Assembly: GCA_030149595.1 (NCBI GenBank)
Contig: JASFBI010000116.1
Coordinates: forward strand, 1 to 6,394
Origin: Desulfobacterales bacterium
GTDB taxonomy: Bacteria; Desulfobacterota; Desulfobacteria; Desulfobacterales; DAOWNP01
Reading direction: 5' to 3'
Length of the DNA stretch: 6,394 nucleotides
Positions 1 to 5,627 of this stretch are shown here, one piece after another. A program made the translations under genes and the position numbers. The notes beneath the pieces were generated by a model. The model saw only the letters and a program-made list of their open reading frames with translations. It ran no database searches and was not told the origin of the DNA. Positions within the stretch are counted from its first letter, which is position 1. Each line of letters starts with the position of its first letter.

Positions 1-1252
1 CATATATAATTTTATCAGGTTCCATGCAAAGAACCTGCAAAGCAACGTCTTTATTCATTCCAATTCTTGGCGGATCAATTATTAAAACATCCGGTCTGTT
101 TTTAATTTGAGTAATTGTTTTTTTAATATCACCAGAAATAAATCTGCAGTTTAAAATATTATTTCTACGACAATTTTTTTGTGCATCTTTTACAGCACTC
201 CTGGAAATTTCAAATCCTGTCACCTCTTTTGCAGATGAAGATAAAAAAATTGATATTGTTCCTGTCCCGCAATACAGGTCAACAACAGTTTCACATCCTG
301 TAAGTGCTGCATACTCTTTAACAACTTTATACAGTATAGCTGCTCCTTTGGTATTTGTCTGAAAAAAAGAGTTCGCTGAAATTTCAAATTCATATTTCCC
401 TATACAATCTTTAATATAATTTGTGCCATACAAACAGATTTCATAATCACCAATAACTGCCCATGCTTTTTTTTTGGTTATATTATTTACAACAGATGAA
501 ATATTTGTAAATTTATCTGTAAGAATTTTTGAAAGGGGTTTTACAGTATTAAGATCCTTATATGCTGTAATAATATTTATCATCCACTCATCATAGGCAA
601 ATGAGTATCTGAGTATCAAAAACCGCCAAAATCCTGCATCTGTTTTTAATCCATAAACAGGTTTATCAGAATTTTTAATATATTGTCTTACCTCATTTAA
701 AATATTATTACCCAAAGGTGGCTGAAGAAGACATTTTTCTACATCAAAAATCTTGGAAAAAGTACCGGGAATATGAAAACCTATTGCAAAATTATTTGAT
801 GTTTTTGACTCATTTAACTCAAATTCTAAAAACATACGTTTATCAGAGCAGGCAAACTCCATCTTGTTTCTATATTTAAAAATATTTTCTGATGCGATAA
901 CTGGATATACAGTTACATTTTTAAGTTGCCCTATATGCTCTATAGATTCTTTTATATGCGCTCTTTTATATTCCAGTTGTCTGTTATAATCTATAAACTG
1001 CCAGTTACATCCTCCACAACTGCCACTGTATTTACATAAAGGAGCTATTCTGTTTATGGATGGCTTAATTATTTTAAGCATTATTGCATCTGCATAACGT
1101 TTCTTTTTTTTGATAATTTTTACTTTAACAATATCCCCTGGAATTGTCTGATCTACAAAAATAGTAAAACCATCAGGCTTTGCTATCCCTTTACCCCCAA
1201 ATGCAACATAAGATATTTCAACTTCTAATATGGAACCTTTTTCTATTATCAT
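1..1252 (-). CDS. rlmD: 23S rRNA (uracil-5-)-methyltransferase, RlmD/RumA family, C-terminus cut by window edge
   Basis: This is an S-adenosylmethionine-dependent enzyme that makes 5-methyluridine in 23S rRNA (U1939 in E. coli) in the cytoplasm. The window holds 417 codons. An N-terminal TRAM-like RNA-binding domain covers about residues 5-62. The four cysteines expected to bind a [4Fe-4S] cluster are C73, C79, C82 (CKYSGSCGGC) and C174. The methyltransferase domain follows, with NSFFQTN at 294-300, the SAM-binding loop VVDLYCGTGT at 323-332 and IDPPRIGM at 392-399. The reading frame leaves the window at ...DKIIY, just before the expected VSCNP motif with the catalytic cysteine, so about 30-50 residues are missing. 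The ATG start is supported by AAGGA (1260-1264) seven bases upstream. Family assignment is firm. The exact target base (RlmD versus RlmC or RlmCD type) is inferred. The gene is divergent from the hydrolase at 1369. Confidence 0.95.
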   Translation of the reverse strand, partial: MIIEKGSILEVEISYVAFGGKGIAKPDGFTIFVDQTIPGDIVKVKIIKKKKRYADAIMLKIIKPSINRIAPLCKYSGSCGGCNWQFIDYNRQLEYKRAHIKESIEHIGQLKNVTVYPVIASENIFKYRNKMEFACSDKRMFLEFELNESKTSNNFAIGFHIPGTFSKIFDVEKCLLQPPLGNNILNEVRQYIKNSDKPVYGLKTDAGFWRFLILRYSFAYDEWMINIITAYKDLNTVKPLSKILTDKFTNISSVVNNITKKKAWAVIGDYEICLYGTNYIKDCIGKYEFEISANSFFQTNTKGAAILYKVVKEYAALTGCETVVDLYCGTGTISIFLSSSAKEVTGFEISRSAVKDAQKNCRRNNILNCRFISGDIKKTITQIKNRPDVLIIDPPRIGMNKDVALQVLCMEPDKIIY

Positions 1253-1284
1253 GCTAAAATCCTTACAAATTTTTTAATTTTCTC

Positions 1285-1313
1285 TTGAATTTTTTTTACA
1301 GACTGTTTAAAAT
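1285..1313 (+). promoter_or_regulatory. Candidate sigma-70 promoter for the alpha/beta hydrolase
   Basis: TTGAAT (1285-1290) and TAAAAT (1308-1313) are separated by exactly 17 bases. This is a good match to a -35/-10 pair, about 55 bases before the proposed hydrolase start. The spacer contains the 11-mer TACAGACTGTT (1297-1307), which recurs in the inverted repeat at 2956-3007, so a regulator could bind here. In AT-rich DNA such matches arise often by chance. Confidence 0.45.
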
Positions 1314-1345
1314 CGTAAAATTTTGTACTCTATTTATGTAACAGT
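1297..1345. repeat. Two partial copies of the 2956-3007 inverted-repeat arm, in opposite orientations
   Basis: TACAGACTGTT at 1297-1307 equals the first 11 bases of the left arm of the inverted repeat at 2956-3007. ATGTAACAGT at 1336-1345 equals ten bases of its right arm (2993-3002). They face each other with the shared core ACTGTT...AACAGT. The first lies inside the candidate hydrolase promoter and the second just before the SD, so an operator pair is possible. The matches were found by eye and no protein is known to bind them. Confidence 0.35.
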
Positions 1346-1356
1346 AAGAAAAGCAA

Positions 1357-1361
1357 GAGGT
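1357..1361 (+). promoter_or_regulatory. Ribosome binding site that decides the hydrolase start
   Basis: GAGGT, within AAGAGGT, is the only convincing SD before the hydrolase. It sits seven bases before ATA at 1369, the optimal distance, and four bases before another ATA at 1366. The last in-frame stop is TAA at 1345-1347. No ATG, GTG, TTG or CTG occurs in frame between that stop and 1876, which is far inside the conserved domain. Confidence 0.6.
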
Positions 1362-1368
1362 AAATATA

Positions 1369-2118
1369 ATAAAACAGATAAATAACAAAACAAAAGAGAT
1401 TAAACTCTCTTTTTTATCAGATTCATATAAAATTCAAGGAATTCTCCATCTTCCAAATTCTATAAACCCGCCTGTTATTATAGGGTGTCATGGTTTACTA
1501 AGTTCAAAAGACTCTCCCAAGCAAATTTATCTTGCAAGAGAATGTAATAAAAAAAATATTGCCTATTTAAGATTTGATCATAGAGGTTGTGGAGAAAGCC
1601 AGGGTAATTTTCTTGATGTTACATCTCTTGAATCCAGATCAGTTGATTTAAAATGTGCAGTAGAGACAATTTTAAACAGACCGGAAACAAATAATACCAT
1701 CGGCTTTTTTGGAAGCAGTTTTGGAGGGACAGTTGTTCTTTTTGTAGCATCTTATTTAAAAAACATTTCAGCTGTTGTTACACTTGCTGCACCAACACAA
1801 AGCAGAGATCTTGAAGATGCTGTAAAAAATGAAAAAGATTTAAGCTCTATTCCAGAATCTTTTTATAAAAAAAATATGCTTTTTGATATTACAAAAAACA
1901 TTACATCTCTTAAAAATATTTATATAGTGCATGGTAAAAATGATGAAACAGTACCATACGAAAATGCTGAAAAAATTTATTTAATGGCTACAAAACCAAA
2001 AGCATTAAAAATATTTGATAAAGGGGACCATAAGTTAAGCTGTAAAAAGCATCAGGAAATATTTTCAGCAGAAACCGTTAACTGGTTTGTTAAATTTTTA
2101 CATCCTTCAGCATTATAA
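1369..2118 (+). CDS. Alpha/beta hydrolase (serine esterase / S33-like), apparent ATA start
   Basis: Probable cytoplasmic alpha/beta-fold serine hydrolase of about 249 residues, a usual length for the family; the substrate is unknown. Counting ATA 1369 as residue 1, the oxyanion-region CHG is at 40-42, RFDHRGCGES at 68-77, the nucleophile elbow GSSFGG at 115-120 with Ser117, HGKNDETVP at 188-196 with Asp192, and GDHKLS with His221. The Ser-Asp-His triad is therefore complete and in order. The N-terminal strand IKLSFLSDSYKIQGILHLP looks intact, so only the start codon is unusual: the first in-frame ATG (1876, residue 170) lies after the nucleophile and cannot be the true start. GAGGT at 1357-1361 points to ATA at 1369. 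Other explanations are a mutated start codon (recent pseudogene), a sequencing error, or ATT at 1399. The gene is divergent from rlmD and convergent with the lipoprotein gene. Confidence 0.85.
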   Translation: MKQINNKTKEIKLSFLSDSYKIQGILHLPNSINPPVIIGCHGLLSSKDSPKQIYLARECNKKNIAYLRFDHRGCGESQGNFLDVTSLESRSVDLKCAVETILNRPETNNTIGFFGSSFGGTVVLFVASYLKNISAVVTLAAPTQSRDLEDAVKNEKDLSSIPESFYKKNMLFDITKNITSLKNIYIVHGKNDETVPYENAEKIYLMATKPKALKIFDKGDHKLSCKKHQEIFSAETVNWFVKFLHPSAL

Positions 2119-2180
2119 GAACTGTGAAAAGAAATAAATCCAGAAAGAGCTTATGCAGTTACCGAAAAACAGAAACTACT

Positions 2181-2933
2181 TTAAAATTTCAAATAACGTT
2201 TTTCCCAGTATATAACAGGCTTATAACCAAATAAAGCATTTAAGTGATGGATAAAAGCATGTCTACCTTCTTTTATCCATATTTCATCAATTCTATCACT
2301 TATTTTCTTATAAAACATATTAATCTCTTCTACTGATTTGATCTCTTTCTTCCCTTTATTTTCAACAACCATGCAATTTATTAAATTCAGCCACATTTCA
2401 CTTACACCCATTATATAATAAGGCCATGTTTTTTGAATAGATAAAGGCCAGTTATGATCACTGGTATCTTTTATATCAGGTCTTATAATTTTATCAGTAT
2501 TATCAAAGCTAACCTGCTCAATGATATTCGGCTTAAAAACCGTTAATAATGGATCCGATTCAATTTCACTAAATATTTTTACAGCATTTATTGGGGTTGT
2601 ATAAAAAATAAAACTAAACTGTCTTCCACTTGCATCCCTTGCAGCCCTTCTGTGAAAACGCCATAACAATATCTCTTCTTTATACTTTTTAAGTAAAGGA
2701 GAGATTATCTGATGTGCCAAAAAAAGGTCCATATGCCAGACAGGCTTTGTATCATGTGGCCAATTCATGCTGAACCGTACATACCACCATCCATTTCCAG
2801 AAGGTAAATCAGTACTTAAAAAGGGTTTTGTATCACGTAAATTTACATTTTTTTTAGGAAAACAGCCTGAAAATAGAATCAGTAAAATAAAAACACAGCA
2901 GAATAGTTTATAAATATTTTTAGAAATAAACAC
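2181..2933 (-). CDS. Uncharacterised lipoprotein, GTG start
   Basis: The 250-residue product is an envelope lipoprotein. Lysines 5 and 9 precede a hydrophobic stretch (about 10-21) and the lipobox LFSGC with Cys24, the predicted acylated residue. The mature part is rich in Trp and His: GNGWWYVRF (46-54), NWPHDTKPVWHMDLF (57-71), LLWRFHRRAARDASGRQFSF (89-108), a Trp-Pro pair in NWPLSIQKTWPYYIMGVSEMW (161-181) and a C-terminal region with FIHHLNALFGY (227-237). This density looks like a conserved family domain, but I do not recognise a named one. The GTG at 2933 has AGGAG (2943-2947) nine bases upstream and gives a standard signal peptide. A longer TTG start at 2993 would add 20 residues encoded partly by the inverted repeat and is unlikely. 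The repeat at 2956-3007 lies just upstream and could affect expression. Confidence 0.85.
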   Translation of the reverse strand: MFISKNIYKLFCCVFILLILFSGCFPKKNVNLRDTKPFLSTDLPSGNGWWYVRFSMNWPHDTKPVWHMDLFLAHQIISPLLKKYKEEILLWRFHRRAARDASGRQFSFIFYTTPINAVKIFSEIESDPLLTVFKPNIIEQVSFDNTDKIIRPDIKDTSDHNWPLSIQKTWPYYIMGVSEMWLNLINCMVVENKGKKEIKSVEEINMFYKKISDRIDEIWIKEGRHAFIHHLNALFGYKPVIYWEKRYLKF

Positions 2934-2942
2934 AAAGAATTT

Positions 2943-2947
2943 CTCCT
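2943..2947 (-). promoter_or_regulatory. Ribosome binding site deciding the lipoprotein GTG start
   Basis: On the minus strand AGGAG lies nine bases before GTG at 2933. It excludes the longer in-frame TTG at 2993, which has no SD and lies within the inverted repeat. The inner end of the inverted repeat is only eight bases from this site. Confidence 0.7.
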
Positions 2948-2955
2948 GTTTTCTG

Positions 2956-3007
2956 TACAGACTGTTACATTGGTAATTTATACAATTTACCAATGTAACA
3001 GTCTGTA
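2956..3007. repeat. Perfect 21-bp inverted repeat with 10-base loop, upstream of the lipoprotein gene
   Basis: Arms 2956-2976 and 2987-3007 are exact reverse complements around the loop 2977-2986. The left arm starts TACAGACTGTTACATTGG. No T-tract follows on either strand, so it is not a standard intrinsic terminator. Each arm also holds a near-palindromic core (TGTACAGACTGTTACA at 2954-2969). It could be a stable mRNA hairpin beside the lipoprotein ribosome binding site, a tandem operator, or a small miniature repeat. Parts of the arm recur at 1297-1307 and 1336-1345. Confidence 0.9.
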
Positions 3008-3019
3008 TATCAATAAATT

Positions 3020-3053
3020 TAAAATCAGAATTTTATGGTTAATTCTAATTTTA
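3020..3053 (-). terminator. Terminator-like AT-rich hairpin after the 118-residue protein gene
   Basis: TAAAAT-C-AGAATT (3020-3032) pairs with AATTCT-A-ATTTTA (3041-3053) around an eight-base loop, with one C/A mismatch. It begins six bases after the TAA of the gene ending at 3059. On the minus strand TTTTAAATTTATT follows, a weak U-tract. On the plus strand a stronger run, TTTTTTT (3054-3060), follows. It may work in both directions. The stem is weak because it holds few G-C pairs. Confidence 0.4.
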
Positions 3054-3058
3054 TTTTT

Positions 3059-3415
3059 TTATCTTCCAGGTACAATAATCCGTGACTCATTCTGTTTTTG
3101 AGTTTGCTGTTGTTTTTTTACTTCTTCTATAACTTTGGCAAGAGCCTGCTGCATGGCATGGGGAAATTCATCAATTGCTTCTTTTAAATTTTTTGCCACC
3201 ATTTTAGACTGAATGGGAATAGGACCTTGCGGAGAAATAAGTTGAGTATGACCTATATATATAGTATCTCTGCTTTCATCTTTTGTTCCATCTATATTTA
3301 TAGGTAACAATTGTCTTAGAGAAGCAACTTTTAGATCTGTAATTGATTCTTCTTTATATAAATTATTTGTATCAACATTAAAGTCTATTTTCTGTTCCTG
3401 ATTTACAGTATTCAT
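3059..3415 (-). CDS. Small conserved-looking cytoplasmic protein of unknown function
   Basis: This 118-residue soluble protein has no signal peptide or membrane segment. An acidic, polar N-terminus (KIDFNVDTNNLYKEESITDL, 9-28) leads to a central block DTIYIGHTQLISPQGPIPIQ (50-69), which looks like a conserved strand-rich core. A long, probably amphipathic helix follows (about 71-101) and then a Gln/Lys-rich tail (about 101-110). I recall similar short proteins, annotated only as cytoplasmic protein, in Desulfobacterota, but cannot confirm this from sequence alone. The ATG has AAGGTG (3420-3425) four bases upstream. No catalytic motif is visible. It is probably transcribed alone: a promoter candidate lies at 3553-3582 and a hairpin follows its stop codon. 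Confidence 0.8.
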   Translation of the reverse strand: MNTVNQEQKIDFNVDTNNLYKEESITDLKVASLRQLLPINIDGTKDESRDTIYIGHTQLISPQGPIPIQSKMVAKNLKEAIDEFPHAMQQALAKVIEEVKKQQQTQKQNESRIIVPGR

Positions 3416-3473
3416 TCTACACCTTTATAATAATATAAAAATTTAAAAATTAAGATAATATAAACTTTTTATA

Positions 3474-3512
3474 TGAAACTCCATCCAACAGACCGTAATC
3501 ATGAGAGTTTCA
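3474..3512 (-). repeat. 8-bp inverted repeat with 23-base loop in the 5' leader of the 118-residue protein gene
   Basis: TGAAACTC (3474-3481) and GAGTTTCA (3505-3512) are exact complements. If transcription starts near 3545 on the minus strand, this hairpin lies in a leader of about 130 bases and its loop is the least AT-rich part. I recognise no riboswitch class. A protein-binding site or chance pairing are equally possible. Confidence 0.4.
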
Positions 3513-3542
3513 ATTTTCATTGTGGCAGATAAATCTTCCATA

Positions 3543-3558
3543 TATGTTATATAACATA
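3543..3558. promoter_or_regulatory. Perfect 16-bp palindrome, possible operator
   Basis: TATGTTATATAACATA reads the same on both strands. It overlaps the -10 element of the minus-strand promoter candidate at 3553-3582, where a repressor would block transcription. The half-site TATGTTAT also forms the outward-to-inward reversed palindrome at 5505-5532. AT-rich DNA gives many short palindromes, but a perfect 16-mer over a promoter is worth noting. Confidence 0.45.
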
Positions 3559-3582
3559 CTCCAATAATAAATAATTTGTCAA
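3553..3582 (-). promoter_or_regulatory. Candidate sigma-70 promoter for the 118-residue protein gene
   Basis: On the minus strand a consensus TTGACA (3582-3577) is followed after 18 bases by TATGTT (3558-3553), which matches TATAAT at four of six positions. Transcription would give a leader of about 130 bases carrying the 3474-3512 hairpin. The -10 lies inside the palindrome at 3543-3558. Confidence 0.45.
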
Positions 3583-3719
3583 TTTATGTTTTTATAATAT
3601 CCATGGAAAAACAGAGTACTACTATCTTTTTATGTTGACTTAGCATGTTATTAATAATAAGTAATTAATTTTTTGTGAAGTATTTTAAATGTTTTTAAAG
3701 TTTTATTTTTTTAGAAGAT

Positions 3720-4763
3720 ATGAATAGTCAAGTAATACAAAAGAAGTTTCTGAATCACATACATTATTTTCGGGGGTTTGCAATAATTAATATTGTTATT
3801 GCTCATACATGGCACGTTCCCTTTGAATTTAAAAATCATCAGGAAGCTGACTTTGTAAATATTTTTCGCGAAGTAATTTTTCACGGCAGTACAATATATT
3901 TTATTTTTATTTCAGGTTTTTTATTTTACTACCTCTCTTTTAACTTTAAAACTGGCAAGTACTATAAAAATAAAATATTTAATGTTATCTCCCCTTATAT
4001 TTTCATATCATTTTTTATTTTATTAGTTAATACTATTCCATTACTTATTAAATATGAATTTTCAATATATATATTTTTAAAAACTTTAATCAAAACATGT
4101 ATTCTGGGAAGTGCACAAGTTCAGTACTGGTATATCCCGTTTATCTCTCTGATTTTTCTTATAAGCCCTCTTATTCTTAAAATCCCAAAAACTATTTTTT
4201 TCAAAATGGTTTTAATAGGGTGCTTTCTTCCATTGTTTGGTTCCAGAAGTGGTATTCAAATCAGTATAGGTCAATATATATATTTTGTTCCAATATATTT
4301 TTTGGGAATTTATACAGCAATGAATTATTCAAATATTATCTGTGTAATAAAAAATAATATATCTTTGTTAATCTCTTTTGCAATTATTTCAACAGTTATT
4401 CTTATATTTTTAAAAGGAGAAGCTTATTATCTGAGTTGGATCAACGTTTCAGAATCTGTTTTTTATATTCAAAAAATTTCAGTATGTTTTCTAACCATTA
4501 TAATATTGGCAAAATTTGAAAACAAAAAAGTTGTTCTTTTGGATTTTTTTGCCAAATACAGCTTTGCTATGTATTTTATACATCTTTTAGTTAAAAATAG
4601 TCACATCAAATTATTATATTATAATGCCTGCTCAAAAACTCCTGATTTCATACTCCCACTGTCTGTTTTTTTTGTAATTACCGTTATATTTATAACACTT
4701 TCTATATGCTTATTTCTAAAAAAAATATTAGGAAAATATTCCCGTTTTTTTATTGGAGTTTAA
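3720..4763 (+). CDS. Acyltransferase family 3 membrane protein (surface-glycan O-acyltransferase-like)
   Basis: This 347-residue integral inner-membrane protein has about ten hydrophobic segments, a normal size for the acyltransferase-3 family (OafA/OafB, NodX, WecH types), which transfers acetyl or succinyl groups to glycans or lipids. The N-terminal signature is HYFRGFAIINIVIAHTWH (15-32). Arg18 and His29 have the R-X10-H spacing known to be essential in OafB-type enzymes. FISGFLFYYL (63-72) matches the family's second segment and FFAKYSFAMYFIH (276-288) its conserved late segment, ending in His288. There is no SGNH domain fused at the C-terminus. The ATG at 3720 is the first start after an in-frame TAA at 3696; its SD is weak (AGAAG only two bases away), so translation may be low. 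It converges on gmhA. A role in modifying LPS or another glycan is inferred from family and neighbour; the acceptor cannot be told. Confidence 0.9.
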   Translation: MNSQVIQKKFLNHIHYFRGFAIINIVIAHTWHVPFEFKNHQEADFVNIFREVIFHGSTIYFIFISGFLFYYLSFNFKTGKYYKNKIFNVISPYIFISFFILLVNTIPLLIKYEFSIYIFLKTLIKTCILGSAQVQYWYIPFISLIFLISPLILKIPKTIFFKMVLIGCFLPLFGSRSGIQISIGQYIYFVPIYFLGIYTAMNYSNIICVIKNNISLLISFAIISTVILIFLKGEAYYLSWINVSESVFYIQKISVCFLTIIILAKFENKKVVLLDFFAKYSFAMYFIHLLVKNSHIKLLYYNACSKTPDFILPLSVFFVITVIFITLSICLFLKKILGKYSRFFIGV

Positions 4764-4774
4764 AAAAACAATTC

Positions 4775-4792
4775 AAAAAGACAGACCTTTTT
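4775..4792. terminator. Weak bidirectional terminator between the acyltransferase gene and gmhA
   Basis: AAAAAG (4775-4780) pairs with CTTTTT (4787-4792) around ACAGAC. T-rich DNA lies on the 3' side in both directions: the stem's own T-run continues to 4794 on the plus strand, and TTTTTTTA lies at 4768-4761 on the minus strand. The position, exactly between two convergent stop codons 29 bases apart, fits a shared terminator. The stem is short, so efficiency is doubtful. Confidence 0.4.
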
Positions 4793-5368
4793 TTATAAAA
4801 ATTCTTTTTCTACAATTTCACAAATAATGTGTGCTATAAGAATATGTGCTTCCTGAATTCTTGGTGTTGAATTTGATGGAACAGACACGCAATAATCCGC
4901 TAATTGGAAAAGCAAGTTGTTTTTGATATTCCCTGTAAAACCAATAGTTTTCATTCCAATAGCTTTAGCTGCTTTAACTGTTTCAATAATATTTTTTGAA
5001 CTGCCGCTTGTGGAAATTGCCAGAAGAATATCTCCCTTATTTCCTTTTGCTTCCACCTGCCTTGAAAAAATTTTGTCAAAACAATAATCATTCCCCACAG
5101 CTGTAAGAGTTGAAGTATTTACTGTTAAAGCTTCAGCATTTAATGCTCTTCTTTCTAATAAAAACCTGCTTACAAACTCAGTTGCAATATGCTGGGAATC
5201 AGCTGCACTTCCTCCATTACCACATATGAGCAATTTTTTTCCTGATTTAAATGCTTCTGCTAAAATATTTGAAATTTTTACTATATTTTCAATAAAATCA
5301 CTATTATTATTTAGTAAAGTTATAACATTTAAATGCTCATCAATTTTATTTATAACAAAATTATGCAT
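4793..5368 (-). CDS. gmhA: Phosphoheptose isomerase GmhA (sedoheptulose 7-phosphate isomerase)
   Basis: This cytoplasmic SIS-domain enzyme converts sedoheptulose 7-phosphate to D-glycero-D-manno-heptose 7-phosphate, the first step to ADP-heptose for the LPS inner core. At 191 residues it is almost the length of E. coli GmhA (192). Visible motifs are ICGNGGSAADSQHIATEF (48-65), the sugar-phosphate loop AISTSGSSKN (117-126), VPSNSTPRIQEAHILIAHII (163-182) and VGNDYCFD (91-98). His60, Glu64, Gln172 and His180 match the metal/active-site set of the family (His61, Glu65, Gln172, His180 in E. coli). The ATG has AAGGA (5377-5381) eight bases upstream. No other heptose gene (hldE, gmhB, waaC/F) is in view, so the gene stands alone here. 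It converges on the acyltransferase. DiaA-type SIS proteins are relatives, but the retained active-site residues favour GmhA. Confidence 0.92.
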   Translation of the reverse strand: MHNFVINKIDEHLNVITLLNNNSDFIENIVKISNILAEAFKSGKKLLICGNGGSAADSQHIATEFVSRFLLERRALNAEALTVNTSTLTAVGNDYCFDKIFSRQVEAKGNKGDILLAISTSGSSKNIIETVKAAKAIGMKTIGFTGNIKNNLLFQLADYCVSVPSNSTPRIQEAHILIAHIICEIVEKEFL

Positions 5369-5504
5369 TATAAATTTCCTTTTTAAAAAAATCTTGTTAA
5401 TCGTTCACACCAACCGCTATTAACTTTCCAAATTACAGGTAGTTACAAAATCTTATTTATACAGTTATTAGGTTTTATTTTTGGATTTAGTATAAAATTG
5501 TAAA

Positions 5505-5532
5505 CAGTATAACATAGCACTATGTTATACTG
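5505..5532. repeat. 28-base near-perfect palindrome upstream of gmhA
   Basis: CAGTATAACATAG (5505-5517) and CTATGTTATACTG (5520-5532) are exact complements around a two-base centre CA. It lies 137 bases before the gmhA start and about 90 bases past the stop of the PEP-CTERM-like gene. No T-tract follows on the plus strand (A-run) or directly on the minus strand, so an operator is more likely than a terminator. It shares the half-site TATGTTAT/ATAACATA with the palindrome at 3543-3558. Confidence 0.8.
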
Positions 5533-5595
5533 AAAAAAGAGGCGGGGGACTAACTATTTATCAGTAAGCTATTTTTTTATTCACCTTTATGAGTA

Positions 5596-5627
5596 ATAGT
5601 AATAAACTTTGGAATTTTTATTACTAT
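5596..5627. repeat. 11-bp inverted repeat spanning the stop codon of the PEP-CTERM-like gene
   Basis: ATAGTAATAAA (5596-5606) pairs exactly with TTTATTACTAT (5617-5627) around a ten-base loop. On the minus strand the arm contains the TAG stop of the gene ending at 5624. The stem holds one G-C pair, and minus-strand DNA after it is not T-rich, so terminator activity for that gene is doubtful. On the plus strand a T-rich tract (5629-5641) follows, but no plus-strand gene is near. Confidence 0.55.

Larger units (their letters stand above)
3416..3719. other. Divergent 304-base intergenic region
   Basis: No ORF of coding character is seen here. The spacer separates the divergent genes at 3415 (minus) and 3720 (plus). 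It holds an 8-bp stem with a long loop (3474-3512), a perfect 16-bp palindrome (3543-3558) and a minus-strand promoter candidate (3553-3582). It also holds a possible plus-strand -35 (TTGACT, 3635-3640), with only a poor -10 near 3658. The last 60 bases before the acyltransferase are almost pure A/T. Confidence 0.7.

Noticed and set aside
2119..2180. Possible terminator between the convergent hydrolase and lipoprotein genes
   Set aside because: Only a 5-bp AACTG/CAGTT pairing with a long loop and no T-tract is present.
2181..2700. Resemblance of the lipoprotein's WRFHRRAARD region to thiopeptide-type lantibiotic biosynthesis domains
   Set aside because: Only a loose aromatic/arginine pattern is shared. 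The protein is an exported lipoprotein and no bacteriocin biosynthesis gene is nearby.
2934..2993. TTG start at 2993 for the lipoprotein
   Set aside because: It lies inside the 21-bp inverted repeat and has no SD. GTG at 2933 has AGGAG at nine bases and yields a normal lipoprotein signal.
5226..5423. Plus-strand ORF of 65 residues opposite gmhA
   Set aside because: It is antisense to the conserved start of gmhA, has no SD, and its composition is only the complement of the real gene.
5369..5623. Possible riboswitch or small RNA upstream of gmhA
   Set aside because: Apart from the palindrome and the G-rich patch I see no conserved riboswitch core, such as the c-di-GMP or cobalamin motifs.
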